Source of the DNA: Klebsiella pneumoniae
GTDB taxonomy: Bacteria; Pseudomonadota; Gammaproteobacteria; Steroidobacterales; Steroidobacteraceae
NCBI GenBank assembly: GCA_945873095.1
Contig: CAMCBU010000014.1
Span: forward strand, 1-48,113
Reading direction: 5' to 3'
Length of the DNA: 48,113 nucleotides
The first letter of the stretch is position 1. Each line of letters opens with the position of its first letter. The notes under the pieces are model-generated. The model searched no databases. It was not told where the DNA came from and saw only the letters and a list, made by a program, of their open reading frames with translations. Positions 41,103 through 48,113 of this stretch are shown one piece after another. Both the position numbers and the translations under genes were made by a program.

Positions 41103-43517
41103 TTACTTGCCGCCGAAGGAGTAGGTCGCCGTCAGACCGAACATCGCGCGATCGCCCTGCGATACGTTCGGCGTGAAGGCCGCCGTGGTCGCAACCAGCG
41201 GAGGCTGGTTGATCGCAGTCGAGACATATTTTTCATCAAAAATATTTCGACCCCACAGAGCGACATCCAGCGGGCCGTGACGTAGGCCCATGCGCGCGTT
41301 GAACAGCGTACGCGAGGGGATCGTCGTCAAGCCGATGGTCAGGATGTTGGTCTCGGCCGTGTAGCTGCCATCCGCACGAGCGTAGAACGACCAGTCGCCG
41401 GTGAGCGGCGTGTCATACGCCGCGTAGATGCTCGCGAGACGATTGGGTGAGCGGGGCAGTGGCTTGCCCGAAACGTCAGGCAGGATTTTGCCGCGGAACT
41501 CGAGACTCGGACAGAAGCCGATGGCCGCAGCGGGAATCGCGGTCGAGCTGCCGCCGCAATAGCGCAGTACGCCCGCATCGACCGTGCCCTTGTCGAACTT
41601 GGTTGGCGTGTAGGAGTAGGTCATACCCACTTGCCATTTATCGGATGCTCGGTAGTTAAGCGAGAGCTCGACGCCTTTGGCCGTGGCGTCTCCGACGTTT
41701 TGCACGAGGTTGCTGACGAGCGGAGCCGGCGGTGTCGCCGGGATCTGGATGCCCGTGTAGTCGATGAAGAACAACACCACTTCCGAGCTCAAGCGACGAT
41801 CGAGCCACTGGGCCTTCCAGCCGAGCTCGTACGTCTTGTTCTCGGCCGGATCGTAGGTCTGCAGATCGGCCGGAACCGCTGCGTTACCGGCGATTGCATC
41901 GGTTTGACCATTGAAGTAGCCGGAGATCACGCCCTTCGCAGCAGATGCATAAAAATGCTGATCATCGCTCAGCTTGAAGTCGGCGTGGCCACGCCAAGTC
42001 GTATAGCTGAACTCACCCTTTTGCAAAGTGGCAAGACCGATGACTTGGTTGTAACGCTGACGCTCTTCTTTGTCGCGACGCAATTCAGCACCGACGGTCC
42101 AAGCACTGTTGAGTTGATATTCGACGACACCAAAGAATGCCGTCTGCTTGTCCTCGCCGATGAAGCGTGACAGGTCGACCATGTCGACGGTCGGGTTTTG
42201 CGACAGCGCCGTGGTGGGATTCAGCGCGATGAAAAAGAAGTTGTCCGATTGTGGACGCTCACCCGCAGCAAGACCGCGACCGTCGTAGGCAATACGGCTG
42301 CGCGAGACGAACTCGTTCTTGCTGTAGAAGCCACCAATACCCCAGTTGAGGCTGTCGCCGACCTTGCCCTCGAGGCGCAGTTCTTCGGTGAGTGTTTCGG
42401 TTTCGCCTTTACCGGAGCCGGTGAAGACCGGCAACGCCTGCTGACGCAGTACGACGGTCGGTGCCGTCGATCTCACGATGTTGAAGATGTTGCCTTGGCC
42501 GTTGTTGGCGCCCAAAGAATTATCCGACGCGTTGTCGTTCTCGGCCTCATAGATGGAGGTTTGACTGGTCAGCGTGACGCCGCCGAAATCGTATTCGAGA
42601 TCGAGTGCTGCCAAGGTGACTTCGCGGGCGAACGCCAAAGCGTTGGGATTGGCCGCAAGATCGCTCTTGACTGGAAGGTCGCCGCAGTAGGCGGAAAGCG
42701 GTCGACCGGTCGGCCCGCAATTGAGCGCCGGCACGATGTACATCGCGGTGGAATCACGAACGTCGTCCGTGTAGTACGCGAAGGCGCGAGCGGTAAATTG
42801 ATCGTTCGGGGTGAACTCCAGTGAGCCGGAGAGGTTCTTGGTGTCATAGCCACCGAGGCCTGCGCTGGGCTCGGCCTGGTTATCCCAGCTGCCGTCAAAG
42901 GAGTTGGTGCTGGCTGCGATGCGCCCGCGCAGCGTCTCGCTAAGCGGCCCTGACAGCATGATGCGCATTTCGCGCCGCGCGTCGGTTCCGAGCGTGCCGG
43001 TGATTTTGGCCTTGAACTCGCGAGTCGGCGCTGCGGGCACGAAGTTGATCGCGCCGTTGAAGGCATTGCGACCATAAAGTGCCGATTGCGGACCTTTGAC
43101 GACTTCGATGCGGTCGAGGTCGAGGATTTCGAGGTTGGATGCGCTCGTGTTCGAGAGGTAAACGCCGCCGTAAAAGATGGCGACGTTCCGATCGGGGCTA
43201 TTCAGGTTGGTTTGTGAGATGCCGCGGATGACCGGGGTGCCAAGCTGGTTCTGGATGGCATCGAAGTAGGTGAGGCCCGGCGTGAACAGCGCGACGTCGT
43301 AGAGATCGCGTACGCCTTTGGCTTCAATGTCTTCGCTGGTCAGCACCGAAACCGCGACTGGCGTTTCGATCAGCGTTTCAGCTTTCTTGCGGGCCGTGAC
43401 GATGATTTCTTCGAGTCCGGCCATCGAGGCCGAGTCTTGGGCTACCGAAGTGCCCATTCCGCCGAGGCACAGAGCGGTCGCCGCCAGTGCTGAGCAGGAG
43501 ATTTTTCTGATAAGCAT
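41103..43517 (-). CDS. TonB-dependent receptor (804 aa)
   Basis: An outer-membrane receptor. The signal peptide ends near SVAQD (about 27), the TonB box-like LEEIIVTARKK is at about 35-45, and the plug has PVIRGISQ, YLSNTSASNLEILDLDRIEVVKGPQSALYGRN in substance and NGAINFVP. The barrel ends in FGLTATYSFGGK. It belongs to the broad group that includes receptors for lipophilic carbon sources. It is divergent from the iclR-like regulator with a 16-base palindrome between them, so the regulator probably controls it. A nickel role is possible from the downstream transporter but the hairpin between them argues for separate units. Confidence 0.92.
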   Translation of the reverse strand: MLIRKISCSALAATALCLGGMGTSVAQDSASMAGLEEIIVTARKKAETLIETPVAVSVLTSEDIEAKGVRDLYDVALFTPGLTYFDAIQNQLGTPVIRGISQTNLNSPDRNVAIFYGGVYLSNTSASNLEILDLDRIEVVKGPQSALYGRNAFNGAINFVPAAPTREFKAKITGTLGTDARREMRIMLSGPLSETLRGRIAASTNSFDGSWDNQAEPSAGLGGYDTKNLSGSLEFTPNDQFTARAFAYYTDDVRDSTAMYIVPALNCGPTGRPLSAYCGDLPVKSDLAANPNALAFAREVTLAALDLEYDFGGVTLTSQTSIYEAENDNASDNSLGANNGQGNIFNIVRSTAPTVVLRQQALPVFTGSGKGETETLTEELRLEGKVGDSLNWGIGGFYSKNEFVSRSRIAYDGRGLAAGERPQSDNFFFIALNPTTALSQNPTVDMVDLSRFIGEDKQTAFFGVVEYQLNSAWTVGAELRRDKEERQRYNQVIGLATLQKGEFSYTTWRGHADFKLSDDQHFYASAAKGVISGYFNGQTDAIAGNAAVPADLQTYDPAENKTYELGWKAQWLDRRLSSEVVLFFIDYTGIQIPATPPAPLVSNLVQNVGDATAKGVELSLNYRASDKWQVGMTYSYTPTKFDKGTVDAGVLRYCGGSSTAIPAAAIGFCPSLEFRGKILPDVSGKPLPRSPNRLASIYAAYDTPLTGDWSFYARADGSYTAETNILTIGLTTIPSRTLFNARMGLRHGPLDVALWGRNIFDEKYVSTAINQPPLVATTAAFTPNVSQGDRAMFGLTATYSFGGK

Positions 43518-43659
43518 GTCGCCCGTTCCCTCCGGTTTTTCTTAAGGTTGACCATCTCTCGACTCCCCCTCCGAGCGGACGAGTCGGGATGACAGTGCCA
43601 TGAAACTAACACCCGCTCGGTGGAGCTCACTCCGTCGAGGATCGGCAAAGCAGCCAATC

Positions 43660-43675
43660 ATTCCAATATTGGAAT
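43660..43675. promoter_or_regulatory. Perfect 16-base palindrome ATTCCAATATTGGAAT
   Basis: It lies in the 206-base divergent space between the receptor and the IclR-family gene, 49 bases before the regulator start. Size and symmetry fit IclR-family operators, which contain TTCCA/TGGAA-like arms. One half-site, ATTCCAAT, recurs at 47640-47647 upstream of the fourth TonB receptor. Confidence 0.55.
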
Positions 43676-43723
43676 TCAAAAGGTGATACATCTCTTCTTT
43701 GGACGCGACTCGGGGGTAGGTTG

Positions 43724-44512
43724 ATGGAGGGGTCATCGAGAACGGTGGGCAGAGTTCTGCAAGTGCTCGAGCAATTCAGCGTGTCGCCGCATCCGCTGAC
43801 GAACGGCGAATTAGCCGCACGTTTGCGTGTGCCCGCCTCGAGCATGCACCGGCTGATGCAAAAGTTGACTCAACTCGGTTTTGTCGACCTCGATGCTGAC
43901 TCGGCGCGATACGCCATTAGCCCGACGTTGAGCGGTCTCGGTCGGCGCCTCGCCGATATCGGTGGGTATCTGCCGCCGCTGCGGACGACCATGTCGGCGC
44001 TGCGAGCACATACGGGCGGTACGGTCAGCGTTTGGTTGCCGGCGGGTGTGCACATGCGTCTCGCCGCTATTTTGCTCGGTCGTGTGCCGGGTACCAGTGT
44101 TAATACGCTCGGCGAGTTACGCGAGCCATTCTCGACACCCGGGCTCGCGATGGCGACGACCTATTCGCGCGAGCAACTGAGTCAGTTGACGCAAGCAGCG
44201 CGTCGACGCGGAGTGCCGCTGGGACGGCGCTTTCGAACCATGCGCGACATTACGAGCGCGGTGCAGCAGGTTGCACAACGCGGCTATGCGGTCGGTTTCA
44301 ATCTGCGTTCGGATGGCTGGGGCATCATCGCTTGGCCCGTTCCGATGAGCGCTGATCAGCAGCGTTCGGGTGTGATCGCAGTCGGTATGCAAGTTCCCGA
44401 GCTGCGTAGTCGCGAGCAAGAAATCGCCGCCTACGCCGAACGGCAGTTGCAACGGTACCGCAAAGAACTGCGCACTTACGCGGGCAATGAATTTGACGGA
44501 GGCTATACGTGA
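43724..44512 (+). CDS. IclR family transcriptional regulator
   Basis: A 262-aa regulator from the ATG at 43724 (preceded by GGGGGTAGG). The winged helix-turn-helix is at about 5-65 (TVGRVLQVLEQFSV, LTNGELAARLRVPASSMHRLMQKL). The C-terminal GAF-like effector domain follows, with RVPGTSVNTLGELREPFSTPGLAMATTY and GYAVGF. IclR regulators usually bind aromatic or small organic acids. It overlaps the next gene by four bases and is divergent from the 804-aa receptor, so it probably controls both. Confidence 0.88.
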   Translation: MEGSSRTVGRVLQVLEQFSVSPHPLTNGELAARLRVPASSMHRLMQKLTQLGFVDLDADSARYAISPTLSGLGRRLADIGGYLPPLRTTMSALRAHTGGTVSVWLPAGVHMRLAAILLGRVPGTSVNTLGELREPFSTPGLAMATTYSREQLSQLTQAARRRGVPLGRRFRTMRDITSAVQQVAQRGYAVGFNLRSDGWGIIAWPVPMSADQQRSGVIAVGMQVPELRSREQEIAAYAERQLQRYRKELRTYAGNEFDGGYT

Positions 44513-45393
44513 GGATTAACCGACGCCAAGGATTTAGTTTGATCTTAGGCGGCCTTTTATCGAGTAGGTCACTGCCGGCGCGGCCGTCATCGCGCGAGAC
44601 GCTACGCGCAGCCGATGGCCGCTCGATCCAAGTCGATGTTTGGCGCCCGAGTGGGAAAGTCATAGGGCGTATTCATTTTTCGCACGGGGCGGCGTCTTCA
44701 CCTTGGAAATACGCGCGCTTGCTCGAGCCGCTGTGTGACGTCGGCTATGAAATTTGGGCGCCGTTGCACGTCGATTCGACCGAGCACCCAGCGACGGCCC
44801 AATTCAAAGGTATGGCCAGTTGGGCAGCACGTTTGCAGGACATGCAAGCGCTGTCGACGATGACCGGATCGCGTTATATCGCGATGGGGCATAGCTACGG
44901 CGCGTTGGTTTCGCTGACCTTGGGCGGGGCGAAACCGAGCGCACCGCCGGAATTCGCCGATCGCCTGAGAGATTCGCGGGTGAGTGCGGTCGTGGCGTTG
45001 TCGCCGCCCGGGCCGATTACCGGGTTCGTGGATGCGGCGGCGTATTCATCGCTCGACGTGCCGGCACTGATTCAGACGGGAGATCGGGATATTCCGCTCG
45101 GGCTGGCAGGCGCACGTTGGCAGGATCATCTTGTTGCTTACGACGCCGCAAGTGCCAACGGCTCCCGTTATGCACTCGTATTGGAGGGTGTTGACCATTA
45201 CTTTGGCAGCGCGATCTGCCGGCCGGAACTGCCCGTGCCGCCACAGCTCGCTATGTTGTCGAGCACGGTGGAGTTCGTCGAGCTTTTCATTGCAGCCCAC
45301 GCGCTTGGCGATGGTGCGACCGCGTTGATTGCAAGGTCTGAGTTGGGAAAGAGGCTCGCCTCGGAAGGCGCCGTGAGACTCACGCGTAAATAG
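44509..45393 (+). CDS. Tat-exported alpha/beta hydrolase
   Basis: A 294-aa protein with a twin-Arg-like start (NRRQGFSLILGG) and a short hydrophobic stretch, suggesting Tat export. The alpha/beta fold has the oxyanion region HFSHGAASSPWKYARLLEPL, a nucleophile elbow MGHSYGAL, an acid in IQTGDRDIPLG and a His in GVDHYFG. This looks like a dienelactone-hydrolase or chlorophyllase/PET-hydrolase-like esterase group. It starts within the iclR-like stop codon region (4-base overlap) and is followed by a second hydrolase. The substrate is unknown. Confidence 0.82.
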   Translation: MRINRRQGFSLILGGLLSSRSLPARPSSRETLRAADGRSIQVDVWRPSGKVIGRIHFSHGAASSPWKYARLLEPLCDVGYEIWAPLHVDSTEHPATAQFKGMASWAARLQDMQALSTMTGSRYIAMGHSYGALVSLTLGGAKPSAPPEFADRLRDSRVSAVVALSPPGPITGFVDAAAYSSLDVPALIQTGDRDIPLGLAGARWQDHLVAYDAASANGSRYALVLEGVDHYFGSAICRPELPVPPQLAMLSSTVEFVELFIAAHALGDGATALIARSELGKRLASEGAVRLTRK

Positions 45394-45410
45394 CGTTGCT
45401 TGGAGATCGT

Positions 45411-46346
45411 ATGCGTTCGTTATCGATGATCTGTTGTTTGTTTTTGTTGATGGGTACAGCAGCCTTCGCTGCCGAGGGCGAGCCATTGACCTTGCGGGAG
45501 TTGCGCACCAAGTACGCCGATCCCGCTGGTAAAATCGCCGTCGTCGGCGGAGTCGAGGTGTACTACAAAGATGAAGGCGAGGGCCCGGTCATTTTGATGG
45601 TGCACGGCTCGCAGAGCACCTTGAAGACTTGGGACTACATCGCGCCTCGCCTCACGGACCGATATCGAGTGATTCGTTATGACGTTCCGGCGCAAGGGCT
45701 CTCGGGAACGGTGACGGACGATCACATGCAGCGCTTGCAGCCTGTCGATATCGCCGAGGGCTTGCTTGCACAGCTCGGCGTCGAGAAGCTGACTTTCGTC
45801 GGTGTTTCGAGCGGCGGGACACTCGGTGTGTATTTGGCGGCAAAACGACCCGAGATGGTTGAGCGACTCATTTTGTCGAACACACCCGCCGATACGGTGA
45901 CGACTGGGCATTTGCCGCCGTCCGCAGCCTTTCAAGAGCAGCAGCGTATCGCCAAAGAAACCGGCTTGCGCAATCGAAATTATTGGAGTGCCTTTCTCGA
46001 TTATTTCAGCGGCGATCCGGCGAGGTTGTCCGCGGATATCCGTGAGCAGTACTACGACTTCAATCGGCGTGCCGCCGAACCGCATCTGATCGGTCTGGTG
46101 GCAAAAGTGGCTGATCAGCAAAAAGCCAAGGCGGCGATGCAAGCCGTCAAGTCGCCGACCCTGCTGATCTGGGGCGCCAAAGATGTGTTGTTGCCGGTGC
46201 CGGCAGGCAAAGCGCTCGCGGGCTACCTCAGCGGTACGGATGTATCGATGGTGGTGATGCCGGACGTCGGTCACTATCCGCCGCTCGAGTCGCCCGCGCG
46301 CTTCGCGAAAATCTTAGAAACGTATATGGAGGCCGTCACGCCCTGA
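45411..46346 (+). CDS. Secreted alpha/beta hydrolase
   Basis: A 311-aa alpha/beta hydrolase from the ATG at 45411, preceded by TTGGAG. A signal peptide (SMICCLFLLMGTAAFAAEG) exports it. The oxyanion region is LMVHGSQSTLKTW, the nucleophile elbow is GVSSGG, the acid is in WGAKDVLLPV and the histidine in DVGHYPPLE. It is near epoxide-hydrolase and C-C hydrolase-like proteins in general layout. It lies 17 bases after the other hydrolase, giving an exported hydrolase pair under the IclR-type regulator. Confidence 0.85.
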   Translation: MRSLSMICCLFLLMGTAAFAAEGEPLTLRELRTKYADPAGKIAVVGGVEVYYKDEGEGPVILMVHGSQSTLKTWDYIAPRLTDRYRVIRYDVPAQGLSGTVTDDHMQRLQPVDIAEGLLAQLGVEKLTFVGVSSGGTLGVYLAAKRPEMVERLILSNTPADTVTTGHLPPSAAFQEQQRIAKETGLRNRNYWSAFLDYFSGDPARLSADIREQYYDFNRRAAEPHLIGLVAKVADQQKAKAAMQAVKSPTLLIWGAKDVLLPVPAGKALAGYLSGTDVSMVVMPDVGHYPPLESPARFAKILETYMEAVTP

Positions 46347-46355
46347 TTCCGAGCG

Positions 46356-46400
46356 TGGCTGCCCTTGAGCTGGCTGCCCTCGAGCTGACTGCCTTCAGCG
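46356..46400. repeat. Three imperfect 15-base tandem repeats
   Basis: The unit TGGCTGCCCTTGAGC is repeated as TGGCTGCCCTCGAGC and then TGACTGCCTTCAGCG, between the stops of the hydrolase and the convergent DUF1838 gene. It is non-coding on the plus strand. A GCGCAGC/GCTGCGC stem follows at about 46412-46431 and may act in termination. Confidence 0.6.
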
Positions 46401-46436
46401 TTATCGGCGGCGCAGCACGGGCGCTGCGCAGGTTCA

Positions 46437-47423
46437 TTATTTGGGCTTAGCCGGCTTTTGGGTACGCGCGTAGTTCTCGAGACTCGAATAACTCGGGTCA
46501 ACCCATTTCTCGGGCGCGACGGTGTATTGAGGGAAACGCTCGCGGACGCGTTTCGCGACTGGCGCCGGGACCGAATCGACGCTCGGCACCGAGCTGAACG
46601 TGCCGGCGTAAACGATGTGTCCGGGCGTTGCACCCATCAGCATCCAGGGCAACCAAGGCGTGATTCGATTCCACACACCGGTATGCGGCATGTGGGTGAG
46701 CGCATCGTTCTCGATGTCCTCGCGTCGAATCGAGTAGCGGAACAGTTCCGACACCCGATTCATGGGCCCTGCCGACTCACGCACCCAAATGGCTGGATCG
46801 AGCTTGTTACGGTAGTAGAGATGGATGTCGCTGGTGAGTACGACCGTATCGTCGTTGAGCAAGATCCAATTGCGGATGAGCGGACGACGCGGCGGTTTTA
46901 CGGTGTTCAGGCCGCCATAGGTTGGCGGATCCGGAAAGTGATCCGAGATGATGTAGTTGAACGGATCATTTGCGACATCGACGACGGCCACTTGTTCGTT
47001 GGTGTAGGGGTTGAGCCAGGAGTCCATCAGCTCACCGGTGTTCAAATCGCGGTAGAAAATGAGCTCGCGGCACAGGCGTTGGTAGTCGCCATTGTCCTGC
47101 TTGAGAACGCGGATCGACGAGAACACCTCGAAGCCGAACAGGGCGCGAACCGCTTCGTTGTCGCGCACGCCCATGACCGTGCCGGTGACATACCCGTTCA
47201 CATATTTTCCGGGCGCCGTGTCGCCTTCGATCTTGGCCGACGTTTCTCGATTCCAGATGGGGTCGTTGAATCGAGCCTTCAGTTCATCGGTCGAGAGGCG
47301 ATAGCCGCGCTGGGGCGGGTGGGCCGCCGAGGCGCTCCCGACGAGCGAGACGCCGGCTGCGATACCTGCAGCACCGGCTCCCATGGTGGACGTCATGAAT
47401 TGACGACGGGTCTTCTGGGTCAC
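46437..47423 (-). CDS. Tat-exported DUF1838 family protein
   Basis: A 328-aa protein of the DUF1838 family. The GTG at 47421-47423 gives TQKTRRQFMTSTMGAG, a twin-arginine signal followed by a hydrophobic stretch ending SASAAH. The mature part shows the family's typical segments: YVNGYVTGTVMGVRD, ELIFYRDLNTGELMDSWLNP, SDIHLYYRN and TPWLPWMLMGATPGHIVY. The function of DUF1838 is unknown. A start further upstream would destroy the Tat signal position and is not preferred. It is convergent with the hydrolase pair and divergent from the fourth TonB receptor. Confidence 0.85.
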   Translation of the reverse strand: MTQKTRRQFMTSTMGAGAAGIAAGVSLVGSASAAHPPQRGYRLSTDELKARFNDPIWNRETSAKIEGDTAPGKYVNGYVTGTVMGVRDNEAVRALFGFEVFSSIRVLKQDNGDYQRLCRELIFYRDLNTGELMDSWLNPYTNEQVAVVDVANDPFNYIISDHFPDPPTYGGLNTVKPPRRPLIRNWILLNDDTVVLTSDIHLYYRNKLDPAIWVRESAGPMNRVSELFRYSIRREDIENDALTHMPHTGVWNRITPWLPWMLMGATPGHIVYAGTFSSVPSVDSVPAPVAKRVRERFPQYTVAPEKWVDPSYSSLENYARTQKPAKPK

Positions 47424-47666
47424 AGGCAGGCTCCGGATAGTCAGACGAGCAAGATGACTCGAAACTAGCAGGCAACTCGCCGGTGACGCGCAGGGATTGG
47501 TGGATAAACCGCGGGTTGGATACCGATGGGGTGGTGTAGCGTTGTATAAAAACAACATAAACAACTATAGTGCAACAATTTCGTTGATTCTCCGTCCGAG
47601 TTGCGGATAATCCAGGTTCGCTATTTTCCATTCAGACTTATTCCAATCATTTGCGGAGGGGACTGC

Positions 47667-48113
47667 ATGTCTCAGCAATTGCGAGTTTCATCGGCAGTTC
47701 GTCAGGGCATTCTGACGAGCGCCATCGGTGCCATGGCCATCACGGCCACTGCGCCCGTTCAGGCTCAAGAGGCGGATGCGGGTCTCGATGAGGTCGTCGT
47801 CACTGGTTCGCGTATCGCCAAGCGCGATGCCGTAGCCGAGAGCCCGATCTTGTCGGTTGATCAGGATGCGATCGTCGAGAGCGGTTACACGACGGTTGAG
47901 CAATACCTCAACACGCTGCCGCAGATCGTGCCGAGCTCGAGCTCGCAGTCGAACAACCCGAGCAACGGTGGCCGTGCGGTCATCGATCTGCGTGGCTTGG
48001 GCTCTGGCCGTAACCTCGTCCTCGTCGACGGACGTCGCGCGATGGGTTCGACCAGCGCCGGCACCGTGGACATCAATACGATTCCTGCCGCGCTCATCGA
48101 GCGCGTCGAGATC
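47667..48113 (+). CDS. TonB-dependent receptor, 5' part (runs off window)
   Basis: The first 149 codons of a fourth outer-membrane receptor. The ATG at 47667 follows GCGGAGGGG. A signal peptide ends near APVQAQE, then a TonB box-like LDEVVVTGSRIAK, then the plug start with EQYLNTLPQIVPSSSSQSNNPSNGG in character, VIDLRGLGSGRNLVLVDGRR and VDINTIPAALIERVEI. The plug resembles that of the 1027-aa receptor at 8247. The gene continues past the window end. Its upstream region holds one ATTCCAAT half-site of the IclR-region palindrome. Confidence 0.9.
   Translation, partial: MSQQLRVSSAVRQGILTSAIGAMAITATAPVQAQEADAGLDEVVVTGSRIAKRDAVAESPILSVDQDAIVESGYTTVEQYLNTLPQIVPSSSSQSNNPSNGGRAVIDLRGLGSGRNLVLVDGRRAMGSTSAGTVDINTIPAALIERVEI

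Noticed and set aside
1-48113. tRNA, rRNA, CRISPR arrays, insertion sequences, prophage or replication origin
   Set aside because: None of the expected sequence signs was found: no tRNA-like TTCRANNC arms in cloverleaf context, no regular spacer repeats, and no transposase or integrase coding sequence.

Overview
The window looks like the chromosome of a Gram-negative, TonB-receptor-rich, aerobic catabolic bacterium, most likely a gammaproteobacterium of the Nevskiales/Steroidobacterales kind. This placement is inferred from gene content: LpxD (lipid A), four TonB-dependent receptors, an AlkB-type monooxygenase, many acyl-CoA enzymes and GC-rich coding sequence. No rRNA, tRNA, CRISPR array, insertion sequence or phage gene was recognised. 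Coding density is high, and no gap of more than about 300 bases lacks a gene or gene remnant.

Layout. (1) 1-3.8 kb: a decayed higBA toxin-antitoxin remnant, lpxD, a secreted fasciclin-domain protein, an SDR oxidoreductase and a PsiE-like membrane protein. (2) 3.8-12.2 kb: a DctB/DctD-like two-component system divergent from a DctA-type dicarboxylate carrier, which is followed by a large TonB-dependent receptor and a secreted SGNH-like protein. The DctD-like regulator lacks both the sigma-54 contact loop (GAFTGA) and the Walker B glutamate. (3) 12.2-18 kb: a truncated cupin, an AlkB-type monooxygenase, a tiny membrane peptide and a BLUF blue-light sensor on one strand, then a secreted protein, an MHS-type transporter, a luciferase-like oxidoreductase and a small membrane protein.

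(4) 18.1-37.8 kb: a catabolic island of about 20 kb with two divergent promoter regions. Region A drives a Baeyer-Villiger-type monooxygenase and a broken SDR leftward, and a cytochrome c/PQQ dehydrogenase, thiolase, FadB/J-type protein and alpha-methylacyl-CoA racemase rightward. Region B drives a TonB receptor, SDR, ACAD10/11-like kinase and acyl-CoA ligase leftward, and an ACAD10/11-like dehydrogenase, NTF2-like protein, alpha/beta hydrolase, luciferase-like oxidoreductase and TetR regulator rightward. Both regions carry the same imperfect palindrome, CTTGYT-N7-ARCAAG (three copies), which suggests one regulon. The inferred route is uptake, alcohol oxidation, Baeyer-Villiger ring or chain cleavage, ester or lactone hydrolysis, CoA activation, phosphorylation and elimination of the hydroxyl, then beta-oxidation with racemisation of methyl branches.

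(5) 37.9-41 kb: a nickel/cobalt ECF transporter (NikL-CbiM-CbiQ-CbiO) behind a palindrome with NikR-like half-sites, plus a small membrane protein. (6) 41.1-48.1 kb: a TonB receptor divergent from an IclR regulator with two exported alpha/beta hydrolases, a Tat-exported DUF1838 protein, and the start of a fourth TonB receptor that runs off the window.
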